Position numbers and translations under genes: made by a program. Positions 8,420 to 17,500 of a stretch of DNA of 64,000 nucleotides are shown in pieces. A model generated the notes under the pieces. It was not told where the DNA came from and did not search any database. It saw only the letters and a list, made by a program, of their open reading frames with translations. Origin of the DNA: Duganella aquatilis (lineage in GTDB: Bacteria; Pseudomonadota; Gammaproteobacteria; Burkholderiales; Burkholderiaceae_D); assembly GCF_009674565.1 (NCBI RefSeq), contig NZ_WKJL01000003.1, positions 62,001 through 126,000 on the forward strand, read 5' to 3'. Positions within the stretch are counted from its first letter, which is position 1. Each line of letters begins with the position of its first letter.

Positions 8420-8585
8420 AACAAAGCTTCGCCATTTCCCCCTCTGATTGCCCCACCCCCAGCCCTCGCTGACCTACTAGGCACCACGATTGTGACAATT
8501 GGTTAGATTTCCAATGGTCAACATTTCATATAATTCTCTCCACGCGAAACGGCACGCAAAGATGCCATGAGAAAGAGGAAGTGGA

Positions 8586-8972
8586 ATGGCCTTACAGGCA
8601 TGCCATGAATGTGGCACACAGATCAGCAGCGAAGCAAAGACTTGCCCCAGCTGCGGGGTAATCCCAAAAAACAAATCAAACACCGTCTCTCAGGTCGTGG
8701 GGGTTGTGTGCATCATTGGTTTCGCCTGGTTCTATTTCGGCGGAGGGCTGGAGAAGCAAGCTGCGAAGGAGATGAGCAATATAGAAGCTCAAGTGGCAAG
8801 GGACGCCGTCAAGCAGTACAACATCGCCAAAGCCGCGGGCGCACCGATTGATATTTGCGTTCAGGCGGGCCTGGTCTCGGCGTCCTACCTACAAGCGAAA
8901 GACGACACGAACTACGCCAAATGGAAAGACATTGAGGCCGCTGATTGTTCCGCGGCTGGGGTTCCTCGGTAA
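8586..8972 (+). CDS. Zinc-ribbon membrane protein of unknown function
   Basis: 128 residues starting five bases after GAGGAAG. The first 25 residues form a zinc ribbon with two CxxC knuckles (CHECG and CPSCG), followed by one transmembrane helix (VVGVVCIIGFAWFYF) at about 38-53 and a soluble C-terminal region with two Cys. This zinc_ribbon_2-plus-TM design is common in proteobacterial hypothetical proteins; the partner and role are unknown. It stands alone between the XRE gene and a hypothetical gene. Confidence 0.7.
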   Translation: MALQACHECGTQISSEAKTCPSCGVIPKNKSNTVSQVVGVVCIIGFAWFYFGGGLEKQAAKEMSNIEAQVARDAVKQYNIAKAAGAPIDICVQAGLVSASYLQAKDDTNYAKWKDIEAADCSAAGVPR

Positions 8973-9145
8973 GCATACCCCCGTTAGCCACAATGGCATT
9001 GCCCTCAACCATGAAGATGGCATCGGCCGAAGCGTTCTGCCAAGGACATTGTGGGACTTAGCAAAATCGAACCTATTCGATCCGTACCAAGCCCTGCTGT
9101 CCAAGGACTAATGCTTAACAATTATCTGGAATTTCAAAGGAACGC

Positions 9146-9880
9146 ATGGAGCGCGCAATTTATTCAAAAACAGGACTGCCGATATCGGTGGCTCAATATG
9201 TGCGCCACGAGGGGGCAAAGCTAGATGGAAAAGGCCAGCGTAGAGTCAGGGCGGCCGTAACTTGTCCGGGGTGCAGCGAGCCGGTTCATACAATCTCGGA
9301 AAATCTATTTGGAAGGGCAAACACTTGGGGGCATGATCCAAATCCACTCGGCCCTTGGTGCCCGATAAAGGACTCAGGAGGAATCAAATATGCACTCTTA
9401 GCACCTACCTCACTCAACGCGATGACAGGTAAAGCGCTGCGTGCATCTTTTTTGACGCATTGGCAAATACATTGGGGCCATATTCAGCATATGGCAGCCT
9501 TCGCAGACATCGACACATTTATCGGTTTTATTCAACATGCTGATCGAACGAACTTTTGGGACCATATCGGGCTGCAGGAATGGCACCTGCCATATATTGC
9601 GCTTAGCTTTTGCGAGCATCCACCAAGAGCAGCCCGAACTGAATGGTTTAGGTTTATGTTTGATTCGAAAATTAGGGACTATGCCGATTTATGGATTCGA
9701 ACCACGGGCACTTGGAAGTTCCTGAAAATGCGTTATCGAAATCCACGGACAGGGGTCCCAGGGCCGACTCATTACATAGACTGCGATCTCATAACCCCTG
9801 ATCCGCTTTTCCTGACAAAGCCATTTCGCCCACCAAATTCGCATCAGTTACGGAAAATGAAATCGATCTACGGCGTCTAA
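9146..9880 (+). CDS. Hypothetical protein with Cys/His cluster
   Basis: 244 residues; AAAGGA lies six bases before the ATG. Near residue 40 there is a CPGC pair, followed by EPVH and later GPWCP, which could form a zinc site. The middle is rich in His, Trp and Phe (HWQIHWGHIQHMAAF, WDHIGLQEWHLPY). I do not recognise the family; a distant resemblance to zinc-binding N-termini of CoiA-like nucleases is possible but unsupported by a visible nuclease motif. No membrane segment is evident. Its 3' end overlaps the convergent gene at 9848. Confidence 0.55.
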   Translation: MERAIYSKTGLPISVAQYVRHEGAKLDGKGQRRVRAAVTCPGCSEPVHTISENLFGRANTWGHDPNPLGPWCPIKDSGGIKYALLAPTSLNAMTGKALRASFLTHWQIHWGHIQHMAAFADIDTFIGFIQHADRTNFWDHIGLQEWHLPYIALSFCEHPPRAARTEWFRFMFDSKIRDYADLWIRTTGTWKFLKMRYRNPRTGVPGPTHYIDCDLITPDPLFLTKPFRPPNSHQLRKMKSIYGV

Positions 9881-10333
9881 AACGGTGCCTGGAATTGGGC
9901 CAAGACGAATGTACGGACAATCTGTGATTGGTTGGCGTATGAGCTCAGTTTGGCGTAACAATTCAAAGACCAACTGTAGTGAAGGCAATGCCAGTAATAA
10001 TGGAGTTTCACTCCCCCATCCAGTCGGGCCCCGGACCACGTCAGTACCAAAACATTTGACAATAACGTCCTGCTTCGCGTACTGCCACAGAACAAAGGGC
10101 CCAACTTCATTGTCGATTATGGAAACAACTGGATCGCCCCCTCCGATAGCATCAGCCCACGTAGCAAGGAGTACGGCAAGATTGGAAATCTGCTCAGCTT
10201 GAAGTGAGGATGACTTGAAACCAAACTCATGTAGCTGAGACTTCGGCGCGTGATGTGCTTGTGCCAAGCCAGTATCCGCCGAAGTCCCGATTTCATGCTG
10301 GGGGCAATCAGCCGGGCGATGTTTGTGGGTCAT
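9848..10333 (-). CDS. Hypothetical protein
   Basis: 161 residues from ATG 10333, with AAAGGA about ten bases upstream; a GTG at 10342 is in frame. The N-terminal 30 residues are His-rich. The rest looks like a compact folded domain (NLAVLLATWADAIGGG, VSIIDNEVGPFVLWQY, LALPSLQLVFELL). I recognise no family. The gene overlaps the convergent neighbour by 33 bases, which lowers confidence that both are full length, but composition and codon use look coding. Confidence 0.45.
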   Translation of the reverse strand: MTHKHRPADCPQHEIGTSADTGLAQAHHAPKSQLHEFGFKSSSLQAEQISNLAVLLATWADAIGGGDPVVSIIDNEVGPFVLWQYAKQDVIVKCFGTDVVRGPTGWGSETPLLLALPSLQLVFELLRQTELIRQPITDCPYIRLGPIPGTVLDAVDRFHFP

Positions 10334-10486
10334 GGGTACCACATCCTTTCTTCGTCAAATGGTTTACCAGAAGTATAGGAAGGCCTAGCCGTCATAACGT
10401 GCTCGAAATCGATATATTTGAAAATCACCCATTGATTTGAGCCCATTTTCTGTTAGCGAGCAAGCGCATAAGGAACGTCCGAATAG

Positions 10487-11278
10487 ATGAAATTATTTGA
10501 CCAGCTCCCGCGACCTTCTTGGCCAAGAAAAGAGACCTTTTTGAAGCTGAGTAGGTTCCTGAATTCCTGCATCATGCTGATGGCGACAGCCCTTGCCGCT
10601 TACGCATCGTGGTACAGCTACAAAGCCGCCGAAAAAGCCAATGCGACGGCATCGGACGCGTACCTCTTTACTGTCCGTGCGGCTAACGACGCGAGCACGC
10701 TACAGCAGCCCTCATTAAGCGTTATGGCTGGAAAGATTACTCAAGGGAAGACTGAAGGTGATGGATATTTCAAAGAGGTTTGGTATCGTGCTGAGTTACG
10801 AATCCGAAACTCCGGGGCGCGCGATGCGGCCCCTGCTTGGGTCTCTCTCAGTGATGGAGTGAGTGGAACGTGGTCTGCAATAGTTAAACTCGGAAACATC
10901 CCAAAAGACCAAGAAATTGTAGTCAGTTTCGATCTGAAAGGAGAGGAACGTTTAGCCCTCCTTAAAAAATTAGAGGTGCTCGCTGTCGGGCTCCGCTACC
11001 TCGATACAGCTCCAGAATACAAATATGAGCATCAAGGAGCGAACGCGGTCTCGTTCAAGCGCAGCTGTGGAACGCCAAGAATACAGTTGTTAACGCGGCA
11101 TAGAACGCTAAGCGAGTCGGGAGAAAATGAGGTGGATTTGACTATGGGGCCTGCTTTCGCCCCAGAGCAATTGACAGACACTGCAGGATGGAATTCCGGA
11201 TTGGGTGCCGCCCGTGAGGCTTATCAATCTCTCATAGCCTTGAGCTCAAAAGAGTGCCAGTCTGCCGAGGAAAAATAA
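10487..11278 (+). CDS. Hypothetical membrane-anchored protein
   Basis: 263 residues with one N-terminal transmembrane helix at about residues 27-43 (CIMLMATALAAYASWYS), a short helical linker (AAEKANATASDAYLFTVRAA) and a beta-rich soluble region including RAELRIRNSGARDAAP. The layout resembles single-pass proteins with an Ig-like extracytoplasmic domain, but I cannot name a family. AAGGA precedes the ATG by about 11 bases. There is no cotranscribed neighbour. Confidence 0.6.
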   Translation: MKLFDQLPRPSWPRKETFLKLSRFLNSCIMLMATALAAYASWYSYKAAEKANATASDAYLFTVRAANDASTLQQPSLSVMAGKITQGKTEGDGYFKEVWYRAELRIRNSGARDAAPAWVSLSDGVSGTWSAIVKLGNIPKDQEIVVSFDLKGEERLALLKKLEVLAVGLRYLDTAPEYKYEHQGANAVSFKRSCGTPRIQLLTRHRTLSESGENEVDLTMGPAFAPEQLTDTAGWNSGLGAAREAYQSLIALSSKECQSAEEK

Positions 11279-11721
11279 CTCATTCAACGGACAGCAGCAG
11301 TACGGTGACTCCGCGCTAAAGGATAGCACTTGTGCTCGCGTCGCTACGGGGTGCTGACAATGCTCGACGCCGCTGCAGTGGACCAAGCCGTGGTAGCAGC
11401 AGGTGCAGCTGTACATGGCTTGGCCACTGGTAGAGGCAACACAAGCGGCTGCGAACGCGGGTCCGGTAGTGCCTTCCACGCCCCAGCTTCCATTGATTGG
11501 GGGCTTGCCAAGTTCTGTATTGGGCTTTTGCGGGAGCAGGCACGGCCGGGCCGTCCCCCGCCCAACGCCGTCTGCAAATTGGGCAGTTGGGCCCGCAGGA
11601 TACCGCTAACGAAAATGCCTGACGGGTACCCAAAAGCTCGATAAAAGCTTCATAAAATACACTTGCTTATTGGAATTTCGGCCCAATTTCGTAAGTTAGA
11701 CTCATTTTTAACAAGCCAACG
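11279..11721. other. 443-base gap without a convincing gene
   Basis: Several short frames overlap on both strands here, none with a good ribosome site or recognisable domain. One minus-strand frame (about 11,480 down to 11,310) is Cys-rich (MYSCTCCYHG) and looks more protein-like than the others, possibly a decayed gene. I see no terminator, tRNA or insertion sequence. Confidence 0.4.
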
Positions 11722-12372
11722 ATGATCCCCCTAACCTCGCCAATGTCATTCCCAGAAAACAGCCAACTTTTAACAACCACGCCCGCAGCCATAACGACAG
11801 AAATAGTGGCCTTGTGCCAGGGAATTTCTCCGACGACCACGCCTGAATATGTAGAGGTACGAGTAGAGCCTGCTGCCGAAGTGAACGAATGCTTTGCGAA
11901 TGTAGCTCGCAAAATTGATACGGATGGCGGTTCAATTCAACACGGCTGGAGCATTTGGCAATTCGGAAGCTGGATGGTAGAGGCCGAGTTCCACGCAGTG
12001 TGGCGGAATGCGGATGGCAAGCTGATTGACATCAGCCCCAAGCCAGATGGCGAGGCCCGAATTCTCTTTCTGCCCGATCCTCGACGTGTTTATCAAGGAG
12101 CGCCAAGGGATAACGTTAGAAGGCCGTTACATCAGAACAAGCTCATCGACGACTACATCAACTTGGCGAAGAAATTCTACGCCATGGTATTCGCGGACAA
12201 GGCTGGGCCAATCTCCGCTGATCCGCAAAAGTTGATGCTGATGTTGGAGTGCAAAGAACTGCTGAAAAATATGCTGCAGTGTGGGCTGAGTGGGGAGGAT
12301 CGGTGTGGTTGCGAGAGTGGAAAACTCTATCGGAACTGCCACCGTAAGCTCGCTCAGACGCTCCGAATATAG
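11722..12372 (+). CDS. SEC-C-motif protein of unknown function
   Basis: 216 residues. The C-terminus carries a SEC-C-like zinc motif (CGCESGKLYRNCH at roughly 198-210). The central block (HGWSIWQFGSWMVEAEFH, then AVW and ILFLPD) matches a family of SEC-C-tailed proteins I have seen annotated only as hypothetical or zinc chelation proteins; the conserved Trp/Glu/His there suggests a small enzyme-like domain. The 3' end overlaps the convergent HEPN-like gene by 19 bases. A second SEC-C protein occurs in the same element at 30,264. Confidence 0.6.
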   Translation: MIPLTSPMSFPENSQLLTTTPAAITTEIVALCQGISPTTTPEYVEVRVEPAAEVNECFANVARKIDTDGGSIQHGWSIWQFGSWMVEAEFHAVWRNADGKLIDISPKPDGEARILFLPDPRRVYQGAPRDNVRRPLHQNKLIDDYINLAKKFYAMVFADKAGPISADPQKLMLMLECKELLKNMLQCGLSGEDRCGCESGKLYRNCHRKLAQTLRI

Positions 12373-13181
12373 GCAACATTGTTGAAATGTGAAATAGCCC
12401 TCGCAAGCTTTCGCCGATCCTCAAGAAGTCGTTTCTCCAAGGTCCAATGCTTGCTGGTTAGACTTTCATGGTAGAGGTACTGCACCATCTCCCAGAAGTC
12501 GGCTATGGAATCGACAAACCCTTCAAGCATTGCCGGCTCAATGTTCATATCAGCGAAGGGTGGCGCCACTGTTCGTTCGGTTCGCGTGCCATCTAGCGCG
12601 AGCAGGGACTCCCTGCAATATGCTGGCCACAGTTCCGGATGGCGCTGCCACAAACCGGTCACAGCTTTGCCGTCTCCGTGCCGGCAGGCATTCCCCAGCT
12701 CGGCGAGCAGATCGATCTGCGGGAAAGACAAGAACGCGCTCATGGGGACGCCACGAAGGTCACGAAACAGCTCCTGCAGGTCCGGACGTTTTTTCTCTGC
12801 CTTCTTATTCTTCCAATGGGCATGATGGATTTGACCTTGCATCTCAGCCTGACGATCATCCCGACATACGCAAGTGACCAAATACTGACGCAACTGCCTC
12901 TCCCAGATGGACTGTATGGAAAGGCACATCGCGGCAGCAGTGATGGCACGCTGGTCAAGTCGATCAGAATGAACAAAGCACGCCCCCCCCTCATCGCTAC
13001 TTGCCCAGTGCTCGACCTCCGCTTCTGCGCTAATTAGCGCAGGCCTGGCCACCTTGCTCCAGTATTCTTTGATGACTAGGCCGAACCTTGTCGCAGTGAC
13101 GTCACCAAAGCAATTCCGCCATTGGAATTGAACACGGCCGTCGGCCGCCTGGCCGTGGCCGAGGACCTCGCTGACACTCAC
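12354..13181 (-). CDS. HEPN-like toxin candidate
   Basis: 275 residues, mostly helical. The segment LLAELGNACRHGDGKAV resembles the Arg-His signature region of HEPN ribonucleases of the RiboL-PSP/AbiV type, and QRHPELWP follows. The start overlaps the stop of an AbrB-type gene by four bases (ATGA), the tight coupling expected of a toxin-antitoxin pair with the antitoxin first. If so, this would be an RNase held in check by the AbrB protein. The HEPN call is by eye, and the exact R-x4-6-H spacing is not canonical, so an unrelated helical protein is possible. Confidence 0.45.
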   Translation of the reverse strand: MSVSEVLGHGQAADGRVQFQWRNCFGDVTATRFGLVIKEYWSKVARPALISAEAEVEHWASSDEGGACFVHSDRLDQRAITAAAMCLSIQSIWERQLRQYLVTCVCRDDRQAEMQGQIHHAHWKNKKAEKKRPDLQELFRDLRGVPMSAFLSFPQIDLLAELGNACRHGDGKAVTGLWQRHPELWPAYCRESLLALDGTRTERTVAPPFADMNIEPAMLEGFVDSIADFWEMVQYLYHESLTSKHWTLEKRLLEDRRKLARAISHFNNVAYIRSV

Positions 13182-13396
13182 CGGCTCATCTCCTCAATCG
13201 AGACCTTAGGCTGCCCCTCCCGCGTCAAGATGCCGGCCAAGCTCGACAGCTTGCGGTGCTTGATCCGCATGACAACGGTCCCATCGCTAAGCTGAGAGAA
13301 CGCTACCCTCGCGCCTGCGGTCAAGCCGAGTGCGGCCCGGAGCTTTTTGGGGAGCGTGATGCCCCCGCGGGAATTCACGGTCATTATTGTTGTCAT
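13178..13396 (-). CDS. AbrB/MazE-family antitoxin-like regulator
   Basis: 72 residues from ATG 13396, chosen because GGGGG lies six bases upstream; a longer in-frame start at 13468 lacks such a site. The core TVNSRGGITLPKKLRAALGL is a standard AbrB/SpoVT swapped-hairpin DNA-binding fold, followed by VAFSQLSDGTVVMRI. The C-terminal tail (SSLAGILTREGQP) resembles toxin-binding tails of MazE/VapB-like antitoxins. It overlaps the downstream HEPN-like gene by four bases. Confidence 0.8.
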   Translation of the reverse strand: MTTIMTVNSRGGITLPKKLRAALGLTAGARVAFSQLSDGTVVMRIKHRKLSSLAGILTREGQPKVSIEEMSR

Positions 13397-13531
13397 GGTT
13401 GCCCCCTTCAGAAAGCGAGACGGTCGCACCTTGCGCAGTCCATCGCCAATTCCGAGTAAGCCTAGCACGAGCGATCAGTAGTCAGATAGCAAATCGCAGC
13501 TGACTGTGCAGCTCTTAATAACAGAGGTACA

Positions 13532-13549
13532 CAATCCCCTCGGGGATTG
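13532..13549. repeat. Perfect inverted repeat CAATCCCC-TC-GGGGATTG
   Basis: An eight-base perfect inverted repeat with a two-base centre lies in the 282-base gap between the AbrB gene (start 13,396, leftward) and the YozE-like gene (13,679, rightward). No T-run follows on either strand, so it is more likely a protein-binding site than a terminator; AbrB-type antitoxins autoregulate and would be a candidate binder. Confidence 0.45.
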
Positions 13550-13678
13550 ACTGCTACTGACGGAGAAATCCACCCCGGCGCTGCGACCAGCGCGTGACAA
13601 TCGGTGATTTTTCTAATTCGCAAGAATGGTATTCTGCAACTTGCTGGATCAGCATAGCCGAATGGGACCTAATAACCA

Positions 13679-14062
13679 ATGAAAATCGAAATAGAAATCC
13701 CCGACACCGATGAGCTTGATGGAATCTCCGACGAGGACATGGAGCGAATAATCGACGAGGCCATCCGTACTACTCACTGGCATGAATACGCCGGCGTCGA
13801 TATCGACTTGACCGATGCGCGCGCGCGAGTCGTGGAGAGTGCCTGGAGCAAGAAGCCGCCGCGGTCATTCCTGACTTGGCTGAAGACTCAAACGAAGCGA
13901 GAAGATATCGTGGGCGATTTTGCGAGAGATGCAGCGAAGGACCCTCGCGCGCCGGGCGGCCGGGCCACGAAGGGGGAGTGGCGTGACTATCTGGGTGGAG
14001 CTCAGCATCTAGTGGAGGCCTTAAACAATTCTTGGAATGACTTCCTTATAGAACCCGCATGA
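13679..14062 (+). CDS. YozE/SAM-like domain protein
   Basis: 127 residues. The segment from about 62 (SFLTWLKTQTKREDIVGDFA) has the FxxWLxxQxxRxDxVGDxAxD pattern of the YozE SAM-like fold. The N-terminal 50 residues are acidic (DTDELDGISDEDMERIIDEA). Its stop overlaps the start of the following membrane protein by four bases (ATGA), so the two are coupled. Function is unknown; such small domains often act as adaptors. Confidence 0.6.
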   Translation: MKIEIEIPDTDELDGISDEDMERIIDEAIRTTHWHEYAGVDIDLTDARARVVESAWSKKPPRSFLTWLKTQTKREDIVGDFARDAAKDPRAPGGRATKGEWRDYLGGAQHLVEALNNSWNDFLIEPA

Positions 14063-14457
14063 GTGACTTATGGATAGTTTTCTTGACGGTCGCGACTCCC
14101 ATTGCCGGAGTGGTTGGATTCGCCATACAGCTTCGTACAGTTCGCAAGGTTAAGTTGGAAAACGCCAAGCTTGAGCTGGAGATAGTTCGACTCAAAAAGG
14201 AACTAGATAAGGCCGACAGCAGAATCGTTCTCGCTGATCGAGACGATATAGAAAAATATGGCGGAGTGCGATATAGCGTTGGTGGCCCCTGCCCAGGTCC
14301 AGATGACGACATGCCACTAGCATCGACGGCATCCCCAATAATCTCCGCAATCATGACTTATGCCGTCTTGGTCGGAGTCATATTATTCGTTCTTTACCTA
14401 GGGTACGACCTCTACCGAATAGGTACCTGGATATGGTCACTGTTTTCACAATCGTAA
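14059..14457 (+). CDS. Two-helix membrane protein with coiled coil
   Basis: 132 residues: an N-terminal transmembrane helix (about 4-22), a charged coiled-coil stretch (KLENAKLELEIVRLKKELDK), a Pro/Asp-rich loop and a second transmembrane helix at about 96-116. It is coupled to the YozE-like gene by a four-base overlap. No family recognised. It ends 43 bases before the start of the giant GHKL ATPase gene and could belong to the same transcript. Confidence 0.6.
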   Translation: MSDLWIVFLTVATPIAGVVGFAIQLRTVRKVKLENAKLELEIVRLKKELDKADSRIVLADRDDIEKYGGVRYSVGGPCPGPDDDMPLASTASPIISAIMTYAVLVGVILFVLYLGYDLYRIGTWIWSLFSQS

Positions 14458-14500
14458 GCAGTTAGTCCCCTAATGCTTGAAATACACTCGAGTACAGTAC

Positions 14501-17500
14501 ATGAGCATAAAACCGCCCTTGCCTCCCCAACAGTTTATAGAGCGAGTGCGTCGCTCGTTTCTCATATCGGACGACTTACCGGAGCACCTTCAGGAGGGAG
14601 CGCTAAATCTGCAGACGCAGCTGAACGAAGCACTGAGACTTCTTTCGGAAGACCTCTACTCAAAGAAGACGCACTTTGTGCTAGAGCTCATTCAGAACGC
14701 CGATGATAACAGCTACCAGCCAGGTAGTACGCCTGAACTGACCTTTAGCATCACGCCAAATCGGCTGACCTTGTCTAACAACGAGGTTGGATTCAGTGAG
14801 GAAAACATCAACGCGATTTGTAAAGTGGGAGCGAGCTCGAAGGCAAAGGACAAGCAGCATCATATCGGTGAGAAAGGTATCGGTTTCAAGTCGGTGTTTT
14901 CAGTGTCCAACGCACCTGAAATTCATTCGAACGGGTTCCACTTTCGGTTTGATCGAACCGCCTCGACTAACCTTCTCGGCTATGTAATTCCAACCTGGTG
15001 CGAAGCACCAGACGATGCACGCCCAGACTACACCACCATTGTCCTGCCTGCCATGGCAGGCTACATCTTCAATGATGCGACCGTCTCTGATTTGGATGCC
15101 CGCGTCCTGCTCTTCCTAAATAAGCTACGCCAACTGACCCTCGTTCAAGGTGAAGTCCACCGGCTGTATCAGCGGGCAGACCTCAACGGCATCTCTCAGC
15201 TCACTACATCGACGACGACCGCTGATGAGAAATCTATCGAAGTAGGTTTTCGGTACATGCGTGTAACCAAGACCTTTCCGATGGCCGATGAGTTCGCCGA
15301 CGCGAAGCGACCTGATGTGCATGAATCCACCGTTACCCTGGCGTTCCCGCTGGACGACAACGGTGCAGCCCTACTTGAGCCAGCATCCTATGTGTTCGCG
15401 TATCTACCGATCCACCAAGTTGGATTCCGTTTTCCCCTGCACGCGGACTTCATTCTCAACTCCGGGCGGGAGGAAGTCCTGAAGGACAGGCCTTGGAATC
15501 AGCGGCTCCGCGACGGCATCGCAGAAACTTTCGTTTCAGCGTTAACTGAGTTCAAAAGGTCCTCTGAGCTTGCTCTTACCTATCTTCGTTATGTGCCGGA
15601 AAATACAGACATCGCAGATGACTTTTTCGGAAAAGTACGTCAAGAGATTGTCGACCGCCTAGCCAACGAGGAAAGCATGAAGTCCGCCTCTGGCACATGG
15701 CATCGCCCAAGCGCCCTAAGACTCGCTGAGAAAGGGTTTCGCAACCTATTCCCGTCAGCACAGGCATTGTCACTCTTTGGCTTCGACTACGTTGATCCAC
15801 AAGTTCAAGGTGGACATGTCCTGCTTCGAGAACTTGGCGTCCGCGACGTGGGTCCTTCGGAGATACTGGAGGTATTCAGATCACACCAAGGCTGGTTGAT
15901 GGAACAACCGCTGGAGTGGCGTGCCAACCTGTACGCCCTAATCGCGGAGGACCTAGCAACATTTGTTAAAGCAGGACTGCTTAAAGTACCCTGCTTGCCA
16001 ACATCTAGCGGTACTTACGTAACCCCGGCGCAAACGACTGTTTTCTTCCCGTTGGGGCGTAGGAAGAATTATGGATTTGAGCACGAACTCGTCGTGCTGG
16101 ACGGCGAGCTCTACGATGCGGCACTTGAGCGCTCACCCGAAGTAAGGGAGCTATTCGGCACACTGAAGGTCCGCACTGACGCTCCATACGAGTTGGTGGT
16201 TTCGCACATTCTTCCGAAACATGCCGGCGACGCCTGGAAGAAATCCAAGTTCCAAGCGCTGGTTGGACACCTACGGTACGTAAAAGATAAGTTGAGCGCC
16301 TTTCTGGAGGGAGCCATCTCCCGAGGGAAGACACACTCGCAAGCCTATCAGATGCTTCGTGAAGGAATGTGGATCGGCACAAAACTCGTCAACCCGAACG
16401 GCACATGGACATTCAACCGTATAAACAGTTTATACCTCGGCACGGAATACAAGCCGGATTTTTGTATTGAGACGCTTATTGCTGGAGAGCCTGGCATGGC
16501 AAGCTACGTCTCCGCGGCCTACCTTTCGCCGAGCAGTAAGGACATCGATTCCGAAGCGAAGTCTTGGCATGATTTCTTTGTAGCCTTGGGGGTGAGGACA
16601 TCTCCCGCAGTTGACTCTTTTGGGGGTAACTGGAAGAGCAGCAAAGAACTGGACCTGCTGCTAAACGCTTCAAGTCCAACGATTCGAAGAGAGACGCTTG
16701 AGTGCCTCAGCCGGCACTGGTCAATCTATTCCGGCAAGCTCGCCCACAACCTCAGCGCCGGCCGGAACAGGTTCGTCTCAGCGGAGACCTCATTCGCTCG
16801 GCAGATTCGGGAGATGGCGGCACCACTGCGCGGGAAAAAGGCGACGATTCCGCTGTCCGAATCCTACTACATGACTGACGAATTACGAGCCACCCTTGGT
16901 GATGGGCTGCCTTACATCGATGCCGTAATGATTCCACAGATGCTCGACGACTGCCGAGTAACGCACCATGTGAACGCGGAATCCTTAATCAAGCGCCTCA
17001 AGCAATTGAAGCAGAACGATTCTGGCACGACAAAACAGGTTCAAGCAATTTACCGAGTCCTAGAGGGGCGACTCTGGGAGTCAGATGCGTCCTTTATCCG
17101 CCAGTCGTTCGGGAACGATGGGCTAATTCAATTAAAAGGGTCCCACAAGGGCTGGTTCAGTCCCAGCGAGGTTTCATGGCTAACTAATGGTCAATTCCTC
17201 GACTCCCTGTATCCTCCGATCCAGAGTCTTTACAAAGACTTCCAGGGCTTCTTTATTGAAAAACTTGGCGTGCCTAGATTGCTGCCGATTTCAAAACGAG
17301 TGAAAGCTCTGATGCGACTTGTGGAAATCGCCGACAAGGCTACTCGTGAAGCAGAAGCGCTGGCCATCTACAAACGTGCGGAGCAAGCGTTGAAGCCACA
17401 GTTTGGGAAAGAAATCGAAGTACCCGACTGGATAGAAACGTTTTCCGAGGAGGCCGTATTCGTCGATCACTGGGGAGAGGTAGTTGGCAACGGCGACCAT

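Noticed and set aside
8848..9111. Plus-strand 87-codon frame after the zinc-ribbon gene
   Set aside because: Mostly overlaps the zinc-ribbon gene in another frame and has no ribosome site.
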